A stretch of 64,000 nt of DNA from Symbiodinium natans (GCA_905221605.1 CAJNDS010002735.1:1-64000), one strand, 5' to 3'. Positions 56,001 to 64,000 are shown, counted from the first letter of the stretch. Numbers and translations: made by a program. The notes: generated by a model not told the origin, from the letters alone.

Positions 56001-59000
56001 GCACGAGATCTGAAGAGCAGAAAATTTGGCTTCAGGATTGTGGTGCTTCACAAATGATGTCAAATAACGACATAGCCATGGCCTTCGATGGGTCTCCTTT
56101 GTAATACCACACACTCCGCCATGAGTATAATGGCCCAACACCAGAGCTCGCGTACTTGTGCACCAATTATTGATACCACCTCTCCGATTCACCCTCTTTG
56201 GGTATACAATCCCTTCCAAAAGCTCCTCACAGTCCACGTAATCATACACAGACCTCTCATACATTGACTTGGCTTTTTGTTCTTCTTTTTCCAACTGTGT
56301 TCCATCCTCGGCAGTCTCACTTTTGCAGACCAAATAAGCATCTTCATGAGGAGAACAGCATGTCGGCCAATACTCATCACCAGGAACATTGTCCTCAACA
56401 TCTGCATTTTCTTCCAGCTCCCCCAAACCCTGCATGTCATCCTCGAAAATTTCTAAGGGCGGACTCTCCCCCCGCTTGCGAAGCAAGCGCAAAGAGCCCA
56501 CATGACCACGCAGTGAAGAGGCCGGGCTTTTTTCTTTTAACCGACGGTGAGCCGGAGGATCGCGAGGTGGAGGTAAAGGAGGACCTTCCTCATCAGCGAA
56601 CCGAAGCGCTGGTTTTTTCCCCTTGAGACGATGCTCCGGAGGAGAAGGCTCCTGTTCTTCTACCACCCCTTCCAGCTCCAATGCAGGTGGTTCCTTTATA
56701 TTGGAAAAAATCGTAGTGCAGGGAAATAACACCAGTTCATCCGGATCTTTGGCAGTCCCTTGAGCTTCCACCCAATAACCACCAGGTAGGTCATCGCATG
56801 GACCCAAAAGAAGCGCGGGCTGCGTGCGATCGACCCATTGCCGACCTTTCTTTGTTCCATCCGGACCCAGCAACTCCCACGGACGACGTTTGACTTGAAT
56901 CTGAGCACCAAAGGGAAGCAATGCTTTCGGTTTCAAACCCAACTCCCTTTCAGCTTTCTGCCACCGTAACATTGACCAATGGCGAGCAGCCAGTGCCCAG
57001 TACGCCGGCCCGAGTCGCGCCTCCTTTAAGAGCGACCTCACACCACGTTTGAATAAACCCACACATGCTTCAGCGCGCCCATTCGTTTGCGGGACTCCAG
57101 GATCACCAGTGGTCCTGTATATCAGACGAGTTTCACAAAAGGACCGGAAGCGTGCATTGACAAACTCCCCCGCTCGATCTGAGTGGATTCTCAACACCGG
57201 ATACCCATGTCTCTGCAAGCGCACCATCATTCTTTGAACCGCCGACAAAACAGTTGTTTGCTGTTTATCCACAATCGGCTCCATCATAACGAAGTTGATC
57301 ATACGGACAGGTTGGGTCAAATGGTCCCTCAGTTCCTTCCAGGATTTTTCAGAAGCTTGGATTTTCAACACCTCTGCCTCCAGAACTGGTGCAGGTTCCA
57401 CCGGTGCAGAGTCTTCCTCCTCGAAGTTCGCGACGGCATCGCCTAACCATTCTCCAACACCAGCACCTTCATCTACCACCTGATCTTCCACCTCATCCGC
57501 ATCTTCCTCCTTTTCAAGAGGGTGACCCACATTGGGATCCAACATTGGAAATTGATACACACCAATAACAGCGTGTCGTGGCTTCTGCTGGTGAGCATCC
57601 TTTGAACACTTGTATGGACCTGCTAAGTCCAGTGATAAAGTGTAAGCATCCCCATGTTTCCGCCTCAAATGGCGACTCTCTTTTCCAGCGGCAGACACAC
57701 AAATTTGACAATCACGTCTGAAAGGAATATGCCCCCTTAGGCAATGGTCACGGAAAGCTCGCTCCTCCGTTGTCAGCCTCCGTAACGTCCCTTCTCGTTC
57801 TTCCTTTTTTAACACCATAGCTTCCCGTTCAGCATCGCTCTCATGCAACCATTGTGCCAACCTGTGACGTATTCTTTTAACCAATCCAAACGCCCATCGC
57901 GCCCATATGGAGGATTGTCCAATACGTTCTTCCAGGGTAGAAGCGAATGTTGCCGACCACGGAACAACCACGCGAACCTGTTCCAACGATTCCCACAGTT
58001 CCATATCAGACACCAGGAAAGTCGTAGGTTTCACCAGAGCATGTCCCAATGCTCCCTGATCAAAATGTGCAGCGTACATTCCATAACGCTCACAAAAGCT
58101 TTTCACCTCTGGCCAACTCCAGAAGGTAGGACTTGAGAGCCCTTCCTGAGAACCATCCACCAGATCCTCAGCACTCAAGACCGTTTTGCCGTTCTGAGAA
58201 AAATCCTTCCCTATGAGTTCAGGGTCCCCAGGGCTTTCCATACCAAAGAAGACAGAACTCCCATTGATGACTTCAGCAGTTCCAGACCTTGAATGCACCG
58301 CCACGTCATATAGGAAAAGCATCTTCAGAAGTAAAACACCATCCTTTTGAGCTAATTCTTGATGTGGCCAAGGAAGACTCTTTAACCCCAACCGTTCAGG
58401 CCCACAGCGTCGGCGTAATACAGGTGGACCACCGTCTTCACCTCTCAACCTTGACACTGTCCTGCATGGAGGTCCTCCAACCACAGCAACCACCTTTCCT
58501 TCAGCCGCCAGATGCAGAAGATACTTCCAGACGCTCGAATTATGTAGGTCACCGCCTTTCTTCAAATCCAGCTCCAGTACCTCCACATCCCGACTGGGAA
58601 AATGCCATTTTTGTTTTCCCGAAAATAGGTGTACCACCACCCTTTTTGCTCGTGCCAGCCGTCTCCTTTTATGACGGTTGAAAGGCAACGCCGCAATATC
58701 TCCACGTGGCAACAGCTCCATCAGCATATTTTCTGGTATATCCCCATAATACCACCGAAGAAACCGCCAGCATGCCTGGACGAACTCCTCCTCATTCGCT
58801 GACGCTGTCCGCGCTGCGCTTTGCAACGACGCTTTTACAGCCACCTCGTTGTCCGTATTCGGACACCCTTGAACCATACGTGCCACCTTCAATGCTTGCT
58901 TTGGTGAACACCAATCCATTTCATCAATGATCTGAAGCGCCACCTCCTTTTCCAAACAAGGGCACCCATTCAGATCACGAACGCGAAGTTCTCCCAGAAC

Positions 59001-62000
59001 AGGATGTGAGGCTGTGCACTTGCCACCACGCCACTGAACTCTGAGACCAACCAAGGCGCTCGCTTTGCCAATTGGCACTAGTGGATCTACCATTTCAGGA
59101 GTTACCAGGGTCCCACCTGGGGTAATACACATCTCCCGAGATCCAACAGCTAAAGACACCAACACCTTTTGCTGCGGAAGCTGTTCACCAGGACGAAGTG
59201 ATCTGAGAGGATGTGATGCTCCCGAGTCCAACATGCCCATTCCCGAACACTCATTGGTGTCAGAAACCCTGGCCACATGTAGAACGCATACTCCTCGGCC
59301 TTCTCCCTGCTTCGGCAACAACGTGGCATCAGACGAACCGACTCCACAGTCCGCCCTTCCATTCCTCCATTGAGAATGGGACAACGACGCACGCTGCCTT
59401 TCAGCATGCAAAACCATTTTCTCAGCTGTTTTGTAATCCATAACCAAACAGCCATGTTCAAACCATAAGAGTTGGTCCAGCGAAGATTTTGCACTCACGT
59501 GACACATCCCATTGATCACGGTGAGGTTCGCCCCAAACTCCAAGATCAACCAGAGAGGGATAATCAGGGGCCCATTGTCTTCCCTAATCAACGTCCCTTT
59601 CTCTGTAATCCTCATTGTCACACCACCAAGCGCGCTTTGCACCATAACAGTAGTGTCGGGTAAACATTCCCATGGAAAAAGCGTCCGCACAAGATGCGTA
59701 GCAGCTGTATCCACCAACGCCACTCTCCCTTCCTGCTGAAACAATCCAGAGTCACATAACATTCGAACACTGGGATCCCCGCTTGATGCTGACTGCGCTG
59801 ATGACAGCTTCATAGATTTCAGCACTTCTAACGCTTCAGCAAGGACCTGATTGGGTGTTGATGGTGATGAGGGACTTGCAGAACCTTTATCCAATCCCGC
59901 ATTAGCCATCTCATCTCCCACTTCAGCCACTTCTGCCTTTTTGGCATTTCCCCATTTTGCACCTTTGCCGCCCTTTCCCCCTTTGGGAGAATTCCCTTTA
60001 GATCTATTCCTTTCAGGATTTGAGTCCGCATTGGAACTTACACCATCTTTGTATGGACATTGCGGCTGTAAATGGCCAATGGCCCCACATTCAAAACATC
60101 TTCCACGCTCCAGGGAGTCCTTATCATGGCGAAATTTGCACCGTGATCCGAACTTGCAGCCTGCTTCTGTCTTCCCATATATCCAACACAAAGGACGTTC
60201 ACCATCTCCGCTGTACCTTTTTCCTTTTCCTTTGCCTTTGTCACCCTCCTCCGTCTCGTCACCAGTTCCCTTTTGGGCCTTGTTTAACCTGGCCCTTTTC
60301 TTGGCGTCCGAGTCCTGCTTCACCTCTTGTTCACCAGCGCTATGCAATAGCAGTTCGAATTCTGCTTGTAACATTTCAGCTAGTTGTGTCGCAGTTTCAG
60401 AGGTCGGCGAGTAGTCCACGCCCAATTTCTCCCGGAAGGATGCCACTCTAAAATGCACCGTAGGGTGCTTTGCCAGCAACGCAGATGATAAAGCATCCAA
60501 TCCCTTGATAAGCAAGGTAGCATCCGGCTCAGATGCTCGCAACTCCCTTAACCGGGAACGCCATTGCGCCCATTGTCGTACTCCCTTAATAGCCTCCGAG
60601 ATCGAGGTTGCTGAGGATGGTTGCACCAAGAAGTTTAACATCGTGCTGCGCTCGTTTGCTCCACCTGGTTGGTAAACTGTCAGCAAATTGTAAAATATCA
60701 TCACCGACCCCAACATTCGAGTGGAAACGATCTCGGTCTTCAATCTCTCCGGAATCGCTTGTAGCAGCAAAGACACCGCTCTCTGCTCCAACAAAACATG
60801 CACAGTTCGAACCCCCTTGAGCCCTTCCAGCTCAGCCTTGATGCCCAACCTTTCCAGCGGAGAAACACTCAACCATTTGGCGTACGCCTCATACGCCTTT
60901 GTATAGACGGATTGCCACCACACTCTTCCTGTATCTGTCAGCGAAGACAACATTGGTTCGATCATTGCGATCCAATCACCTAGTGCCGTCGGATTGCTTG
61001 GTGTGTAGTCTGCCAAAGTAGGAAGGCTCATCACATGCTTCCCAAGAGCCTCCGGACGTTCAGTTCCAGAACTATCACCAATGTTTGGCATCCCACGTGG
61101 CACCACAGCTCCAGGAGGTAAGCTGACCTTTCCACCAGGCCCTTGCGGCAGTCCATGTCCCATTCCGGGCGTAAACACTGTAAGCGGAACCTTCTCTAAT
61201 TCCAACTTCCCAGCAATCATTTTCCACCGATATGGAACATCATCCACCATTGTATATCCACCCGATCCTGTTGAGTTCTCTTGCATTGAAGTTTCCCGAG
61301 CTGAGACAAAACCGGGCTGATTTCCCAACAGTGCGGCAGAACCATCAACGCCTGACGGCAAGGAAGTAATCGGAACATGTGTTAAACCAGGTGGTCCACT
61401 TGCATATCCACCACTTGCAGAACCTCCCATGGGGTAATTCAATGGAGGCAATCTGGAGGGTTTCTTCCCTTCAGTTACGTGCATCATTGGCACTTCCTTC
61501 TCATCCTCCACGTGAACCTCCCCTTTCCTGGGCTCAGGCAAGGGTTGAAGGTCACAACCCTTTGGAAGGTCGTAGCCCTCAATCGGCAGCCATGTCCCAT
61601 CAGGCAACACAGTCCAGAAGCCACCCATACCATCAGTGTAGAAAACTTGTCCTGGCAGGTACTGCTTCTCTGGAGTCATTCCCAACGGATATGCAGCATT
61701 CGCGTCCACCACTCCAGTGCTCCGTGCTCTCGAAGCTGACCCAGATGCAGCAGAGGTATAGCTTTTCTCCTCCACCCGATGCAGTCTATTTCCCAGCTCC
61801 TTTGTTTGCACAAGCAACTCTTTCAGCGCACGCTTTACCACCGCCATATCTTCACCTTGTTCTTCACCGCTCAAATCAGGAATGAGCTCTTCCTCGCCTT
61901 GTGTCTCACCAATATTCCCTCTTTCCATCTGGCCCATCAACCCTGAAGATGGCCTCTCAGCTGGAACCGGCTCCCGATCCCGAAGTTCTGGCAACGACGG

Positions 62001-62297
62001 TGGCCTTCTTGTTTCTTCACCACTCCTATCCCCTCCGCTCGCAGGGAGACTTGCTGGCCTTGATTGCCTTAGTCTCATCTCTTCATGAGCCCGCTCGCTC
62101 CAGAAAGGATTCGCTGCTGGAACCGGAACCACTTCGTTTTCCACCTGAGACGTTGGTTGTATCATTGCAACCTCCCTACCATCTGTCAGCGCTTGTACCA
62201 TTTGTTGCCGTTCTTCACCCCCATCACCACGATTTTCTTCGGCTTCATTGGCCGCGGATGACAGTCCAGGTTCCGACCGACGCCGCAACATGTCCAT
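53088..62297 (-). CDS. Copia-type polyprotein with methyltransferase-like and dioxygenase-like domains
   Basis: 3,069 residues from the first ATG; the frame is open a little upstream. Order: gag-like region with CCCH finger (from Cys704) and CCHC knuckle (734-747); protease-like VDTAAT (Asp863) and a second LDSGAS (Asp1024); methyltransferase-like domain with HLFSG (1223-1227), GGPPC (Cys1278) and MESPGDP (Glu1354); integrase zinc site H-x4-H-x6-C-x2-C (about 1515-1533) and D1557, D1707, E1743 (D-x35-E for the last pair); 2OG/Fe(II) dioxygenase-like His2106-x-Asp2108, His2174, Arg2183; reverse transcriptase YVDD (2574-2577); RNase H starting at YADAS (Asp2759); a C-terminal membrane-like segment (about 2978-2996) and a Cys/His motif. 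No stop or frameshift. Reverse transcription and integration functions are known for the family; the added domains are inferred. Confidence 0.9.
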   Translation of the reverse strand: MDMLRRRSEPGLSSAANEAEENRGDGGEERQQMVQALTDGREVAMIQPTSQVENEVVPVPAANPFWSERAHEEMRLRQSRPASLPASGGDRSGEETRRPPSLPELRDREPVPAERPSSGLMGQMERGNIGETQGEEELIPDLSGEEQGEDMAVVKRALKELLVQTKELGNRLHRVEEKSYTSAASGSASRARSTGVVDANAAYPLGMTPEKQYLPGQVFYTDGMGGFWTVLPDGTWLPIEGYDLPKGCDLQPLPEPRKGEVHVEDEKEVPMMHVTEGKKPSRLPPLNYPMGGSASGGYASGPPGLTHVPITSLPSGVDGSAALLGNQPGFVSARETSMQENSTGSGGYTMVDDVPYRWKMIAGKLELEKVPLTVFTPGMGHGLPQGPGGKVSLPPGAVVPRGMPNIGDSSGTERPEALGKHVMSLPTLADYTPSNPTALGDWIAMIEPMLSSLTDTGRVWWQSVYTKAYEAYAKWLSVSPLERLGIKAELEGLKGVRTVHVLLEQRAVSLLLQAIPERLKTEIVSTRMLGSVMIFYNLLTVYQPGGANERSTMLNFLVQPSSATSISEAIKGVRQWAQWRSRLRELRASEPDATLLIKGLDALSSALLAKHPTVHFRVASFREKLGVDYSPTSETATQLAEMLQAEFELLLHSAGEQEVKQDSDAKKRARLNKAQKGTGDETEEGDKGKGKGKRYSGDGERPLCWIYGKTEAGCKFGSRCKFRHDKDSLERGRCFECGAIGHLQPQCPYKDGVSSNADSNPERNRSKGNSPKGGKGGKGAKWGNAKKAEVAEVGDEMANAGLDKGSASPSSPSTPNQVLAEALEVLKSMKLSSAQSASSGDPSVRMLCDSGLFQQEGRVALVDTAATHLVRTLFPWECLPDTTVMVQSALGGVTMRITEKGTLIREDNGPLIIPLWLILEFGANLTVINGMCHVSAKSSLDQLLWFEHGCLVMDYKTAEKMVLHAERQRASLSHSQWRNGRADCGVGSSDATLLPKQGEGRGVCVLHVARVSDTNECSGMGMLDSGASHPLRSLRPGEQLPQQKVLVSLAVGSREMCITPGGTLVTPEMVDPLVPIGKASALVGLRVQWRGGKCTASHPVLGELRVRDLNGCPCLEKEVALQIIDEMDWCSPKQALKVARMVQGCPNTDNEVAVKASLQSAARTASANEEEFVQACWRFLRWYYGDIPENMLMELLPRGDIAALPFNRHKRRRLARAKRVVVHLFSGKQKWHFPSRDVEVLELDLKKGGDLHNSSVWKYLLHLAAEGKVVAVVGGPPCRTVSRLRGEDGGPPVLRRRCGPERLGLKSLPWPHQELAQKDGVLLLKMLFLYDVAVHSRSGTAEVINGSSVFFGMESPGDPELIGKDFSQNGKTVLSAEDLVDGSQEGLSSPTFWSWPEVKSFCERYGMYAAHFDQGALGHALVKPTTFLVSDMELWESLEQVRVVVPWSATFASTLEERIGQSSIWARWAFGLVKRIRHRLAQWLHESDAEREAMVLKKEEREGTLRRLTTEERAFRDHCLRGHIPFRRDCQICVSAAGKESRHLRRKHGDAYTLSLDLAGPYKCSKDAHQQKPRHAVIGVYQFPMLDPNVGHPLEKEEDADEVEDQVVDEGAGVGEWLGDAVANFEEEDSAPVEPAPVLEAEVLKIQASEKSWKELRDHLTQPVRMINFVMMEPIVDKQQTTVLSAVQRMMVRLQRHGYPVLRIHSDRAGEFVNARFRSFCETRLIYRTTGDPGVPQTNGRAEACVGLFKRGVRSLLKEARLGPAYWALAARHWSMLRWQKAERELGLKPKALLPFGAQIQVKRRPWELLGPDGTKKGRQWVDRTQPALLLGPCDDLPGGYWVEAQGTAKDPDELVLFPCTTIFSNIKEPPALELEGVVEEQEPSPPEHRLKGKKPALRFADEEGPPLPPPRDPPAHRRLKEKSPASSLRGHVGSLRLLRKRGESPPLEIFEDDMQGLGELEENADVEDNVPGDEYWPTCCSPHEDAYLVCKSETAEDGTQLEKEEQKAKSMYERSVYDYVDCEELLEGIVYPKRVNRRGGINNWCTSTRALVLGHYTHGGVCGITKETHRRPWLCRYLTSFVKHHNPEAKFSALQISCNAPVSLHRDSHNEKHCCNYVCGFGDYKEGQLWVEDEKVLEEGAEVVEQSYGKKVLPGKLVDIHWNFMSFFPRKLHGPMPWKGNRVSLTGYTPVFMERLSYKDRCYLLQCKFPLPEPQAEEGEKRKWLKMTLRETSLDDLAEEVDYAVFEAHQWALEEHLSIRRLIAEQECCILDEFHGSANESNDEKGSETREWLVKAKRAEEQLSKFLVKAAQVQQVVQENTALEAAEEVEFLQTKTIPTQEAMQELEKWRESLSDEVKSLVKELEVVEPTTQEKLDKLAEEPNAPVIEYVPSLVVFTRKQGTGRRRARICACGNFISSTAATEYEGPRSLSRHSLYAPGLDSTTFRCQVRHAAHMVWIIAGLDISKAFLTAPMNRAQREGRLVVVQPPRAAVKLGLCTKEERWIVRKALYGLAESPAAWVEWRDQRLQGMSWVSKDGQAMSFQRSNADPSLFLIMAQEKPEGASKLVGTMGLYVDDFLMAGTMTVLREALEQIRKEWKTSEPEFCGPGCGDGFLKFLGVQIWYRNGSFFLNQEDFVRDLLNRRGYQIDETGKGSNLPMVKETPGEEEEVDIPSLRAAQGAVGEFLWVAIKISFCTSQLSLWTSRRPRFVVKKAEEVFRYLAATPTLGLTFGAIATCEKERNEVLRYGRGVKVVESYADASFAAGENEKSHSGAVVVWGDCPVMWATQRQSTVALSTAEAELHASIEGATMIQSCTPIIAALVGTDEESLQKVLYTDSVSTCSIIQYPAGSWRTRHLRIRAAGVRSLVDRGYMVIAHLRGEYMIADLLTKLMSGQVYAKQKALWGLQLLVQGTDLKRASLAMAVMMVAASLQGMATGGEKVSAAGFFCSEEGVCQVANTSTVMVLAQGIEMVINNSDLVAYLVAAIIIWELTWCLFRRLYKWLWIKKVVVIPASATLYTTVGGNCVHASSDCDVLRYSQPRAKTLCKHCLKDGWVVNAEFLGEERAAGT

Positions 62298-62343
62298 TGC
62301 GCCAAACAAGCGTAGAATCTTACCTATACCGCAGGAAGCCTAA

Positions 62344-62358
62344 TTTGGGCTCATAACC
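62344..62358 (-). promoter_or_regulatory. primer-binding site, Met-tRNA anticodon-arm type
   Basis: Directly after the 5' LTR, in element orientation, is GGTTATGAGCCCAAA. Its complement TTTGGGCTCATAACC contains the CAU anticodon with GGG stem pairs, as in initiator-Met tRNA; eukaryotic initiators usually have GGGCCCATAACC, so there is one difference. Drosophila copia and yeast Ty5 use the same internal region of initiator tRNA (half-tRNA priming). Confidence 0.7.
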
Positions 62359-62582
62359 TACGGGGGGAACCCGAAGGGGGACGAGAAACCGAAAAGTCAA
62401 CCCCAACAGAATCCCTTGATTTCCCTGGATCAACCACACAACAAACCCAAACCACAGGGCACTCACCTTTTACTACCAGGCACATGGCCCAGTCTTGAGC
62501 CATAAAAAATGATTTCCGGGTTTATTAACCCTTTCAACTTCCAACACTAACTTCTTTCTACAATACCAGTTGCAGCTCCGCA
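62359..62582 (-). repeat. 5' LTR (224 bp)
   Basis: Same sequence as 52678-52901. It carries the promoter by position; AATAAA (in GTTAATAAACCC) and the run of T before GGCTCAAG are the only motifs noted. The right edge CCGCA is followed by the TAGGG duplication. Confidence 0.92.
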
Positions 62583-62587
62583 TAGGG

Positions 62588-64000
62588 TTTAGGGTTTCGG
62601 GTTTGGGGTTTGGGGTTTGGGATTTGGGGTTTGGGGTTTGGGGTTTGGGGTTTGGGGTTTGGGGTTTAGGGTCGGTACCCTTGCTGCTTAGACCATCGGA
62701 ACCCCTCCTTGGGTCTCCCCTGCTTCGCACCCTGAACACGCCAACCTCATGCTTCTCTTCGTGCAAGCAACGGGTCGTTTCTACCCTCTGACATATGGTC
62801 AATTCTCGCCCTAAACAAGAAGGGCCGCCTTCTTATCACCCCAAAAAGGGACCATGTGTTGGGACATGCATCCCTGGCCCCTCTGATGCCAACATGATTC
62901 TGGACATCTCATCTCTAAAAACCTTGCAAGTCGGTGAAACAGACTTCTGACCTGGAACTTCATTCCCTGTAGTTATATGTTGTAGTTATCTAGGATACCA
63001 CATAGTATACTAATCTAGGATACCACGTAGACAACGTAACACAACATCATGACATGTAGCGGCTGCAGCAATGTAATTGCCGGGAGCCCGGGCCGAAGGT
63101 CACTCTGCGGATGCTCACCGCCATCCTCAGGAAAGGCTCGGCAGCTTTTTTTGGGTGGCTATTTATGGGAGGGGTGAAGGTCTAGGTCTAGGGTGTCGGG
63201 TAAGTTTAGGGTTTAGGGCTTAGGGCTTAGGGCTTAGGGTTAAAGGACTAGGCTTCTGGGAGTGTAGGGTCTTGGGTTGAAACCCGAAACCCTAAACCCT
63301 AAACTAACCCTAAACCCTATACCCTGTAAAACCTAAGCCCGAAAATAGCACTTTGAGAACCCGAAAAAGAGAGCCAACCCCCACAAAGGCACCTCGGAGC
63401 CGGAGTAGTCCTCAAACTCCTCCTCGTACTCCTGGAGCGGACTTGTCTCAAAGACGCACCGCAAAACCCCTGAACCCTAAACCATAAACCCCTAAACCCT
63501 TAACCCTAAACCCTAACCCTAAACCCTAAACCCTAAACCCTAAACCCTAAACCCTAAACCCCCCAAACCCCTACTCTTGAGTGCAAGCCCTGGCACCTCC
63601 TCAGCAGCTTCGGTGGAGGCCTTCCATTTCTTGCAAGGGCCCCAAAACCCTAAAAACCCACCCTAAACCCTAAACCCTGAACCCTAAACCCCCAACCCGC
63701 TGGCCCAGTCGATATGTCTGTTGAGATGGTAAATTCCCGAGTCTCGGGCTTCTAGGGTCTATTGGGGGCATTAGAGAACTGCCCATTTCCACCACTCCTG
63801 AAATCGCGCCCCTCCTGGCATCCTACACACCTAGGCCCAATCTATGCCTGCCAAGGGATTGAGGGATTGAGAGGAGCTAGGGCGCCCTTCCCCCCCCCCC
63901 CCCCCCCCCAAAAAAAAAAAATCTCTACCAAAACCCCCCGCATGTAGAGGCTTTGGGGGTTCAGGGTGTGCAGGGTACCCCAAGCAACGCAGCAACCCTA
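62588..64000. other. variant telomere-like arrays and unique DNA; no gene recognised
   Basis: TTTGGGG units (62600-62668), CTTAGGG and TTTAGGG units (63205-63240), CCCTAAA arrays (63480-63565, 63660-63690) and a poly-C/poly-A run at 63892-63920. A direct repeat of CTAGGATACCACRTAG occurs at 62991 and 63015. Unique parts between them (62690-63180, 63340-63470) gave no frame I could support. Confidence 0.5.

Larger units (their letters stand above)
52673..62587 (-). mobile_element. intact Copia-type LTR retrotransposon with two extra enzyme domains
   Basis: A 9,905-bp element (52678-62582) with 224-bp LTRs that I read as identical, flanked on both sides by TAGGG (52673-52677 and 62583-62587), the 5-bp target duplication taken from the host telomere-like array. 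It is transcribed from right to left. It has a Met-tRNA-like primer site, a short purine-rich stretch before the 3' LTR and one uninterrupted ORF. Identical LTRs and an intact ORF point to recent insertion. Integrase before reverse transcriptase gives the Copia (Pseudoviridae-like) order. The element is about twice the usual size because of added domains. Confidence 0.9.

Noticed and set aside
1-64000. A true chromosome end because of the TTTAGGG repeats
   Set aside because: Arrays are short, in both orientations and interspersed with unique DNA and genes; they are interstitial.

Overview
This is eukaryotic nuclear DNA, most likely from a dinoflagellate or a close alveolate alga. The reasons are interstitial TTTAGGG (plant/alveolate-type telomere) repeats throughout, spliced genes that use both GT and GC donors, tandemly repeated near-identical genes, a very large Copia-type polyprotein of a style I associate with Symbiodinium-like genomes, and a possible relic of the dinoflagellate spliced leader in that element's LTR. 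The assignment is inference; a chromerid or another alga with TTTAGGG telomeres is not excluded. No tRNA, rRNA or CRISPR was recognised. Layout. 1-13.2 kb: a GTGGAG minisatellite, many TTTAGGG-type arrays, a degenerate ~64-bp satellite (9.1-10.4 kb), and islands of unique sequence that read as short minus-strand exons, including a 594-bp Pro/Lys/Ala/Glu-rich exon. 13.2-28.1 kb: four nearly identical minus-strand copies of a three-exon gene for a predicted secreted, GPI-anchored protein of about 422 residues, in head-to-tail units of 2.56-2.58 kb, bracketed by two diverged copies of one flanking block. The right block carries a ~1.15 kb insertion in a (CT)n tract; the left block keeps the empty site. 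28.4-46 kb: a long series of minus-strand exon islands (66-204 bp) separated by TTTAGGG/CCCTAAA arrays, short hairpin elements and microsatellites. Several exon ends fall exactly where the repeat starts, so the repeat supplies the splice donor (GTTTAGGG). One exon encodes a SAP-like motif. 47.1-50.35 kb: a complete four-exon minus-strand DNA topoisomerase III gene (TOP3A type, 813 residues). 50.4-52.7 kb: TTTAGGG and TTCAGGG arrays. 52.7-62.6 kb: an intact minus-strand LTR retrotransposon of 9,905 bp with 224-bp LTRs that look identical, a TAGGG target duplication, a primer site matching the anticodon arm of Met tRNA, and one 3,069-codon ORF. 62.6-64 kb: more telomere-like repeats. The most notable object is the retrotransposon. 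Besides gag, two protease-like motifs, integrase, reverse transcriptase and RNase H, its single ORF contains a C5-methyltransferase-like domain (GGPPC motif) before integrase and a 2-oxoglutarate/Fe(II) dioxygenase-like domain (HxD...H...R) between integrase and reverse transcriptase. It may therefore carry a nucleic-acid base writer and a base oxidiser in one polyprotein. All recognised genes are on the minus strand, which fits the one-directional gene clusters of dinoflagellates. Exon calls outside TOP3A, the array and the retrotransposon rest on open frame, residue composition and splice signals only and are tentative.
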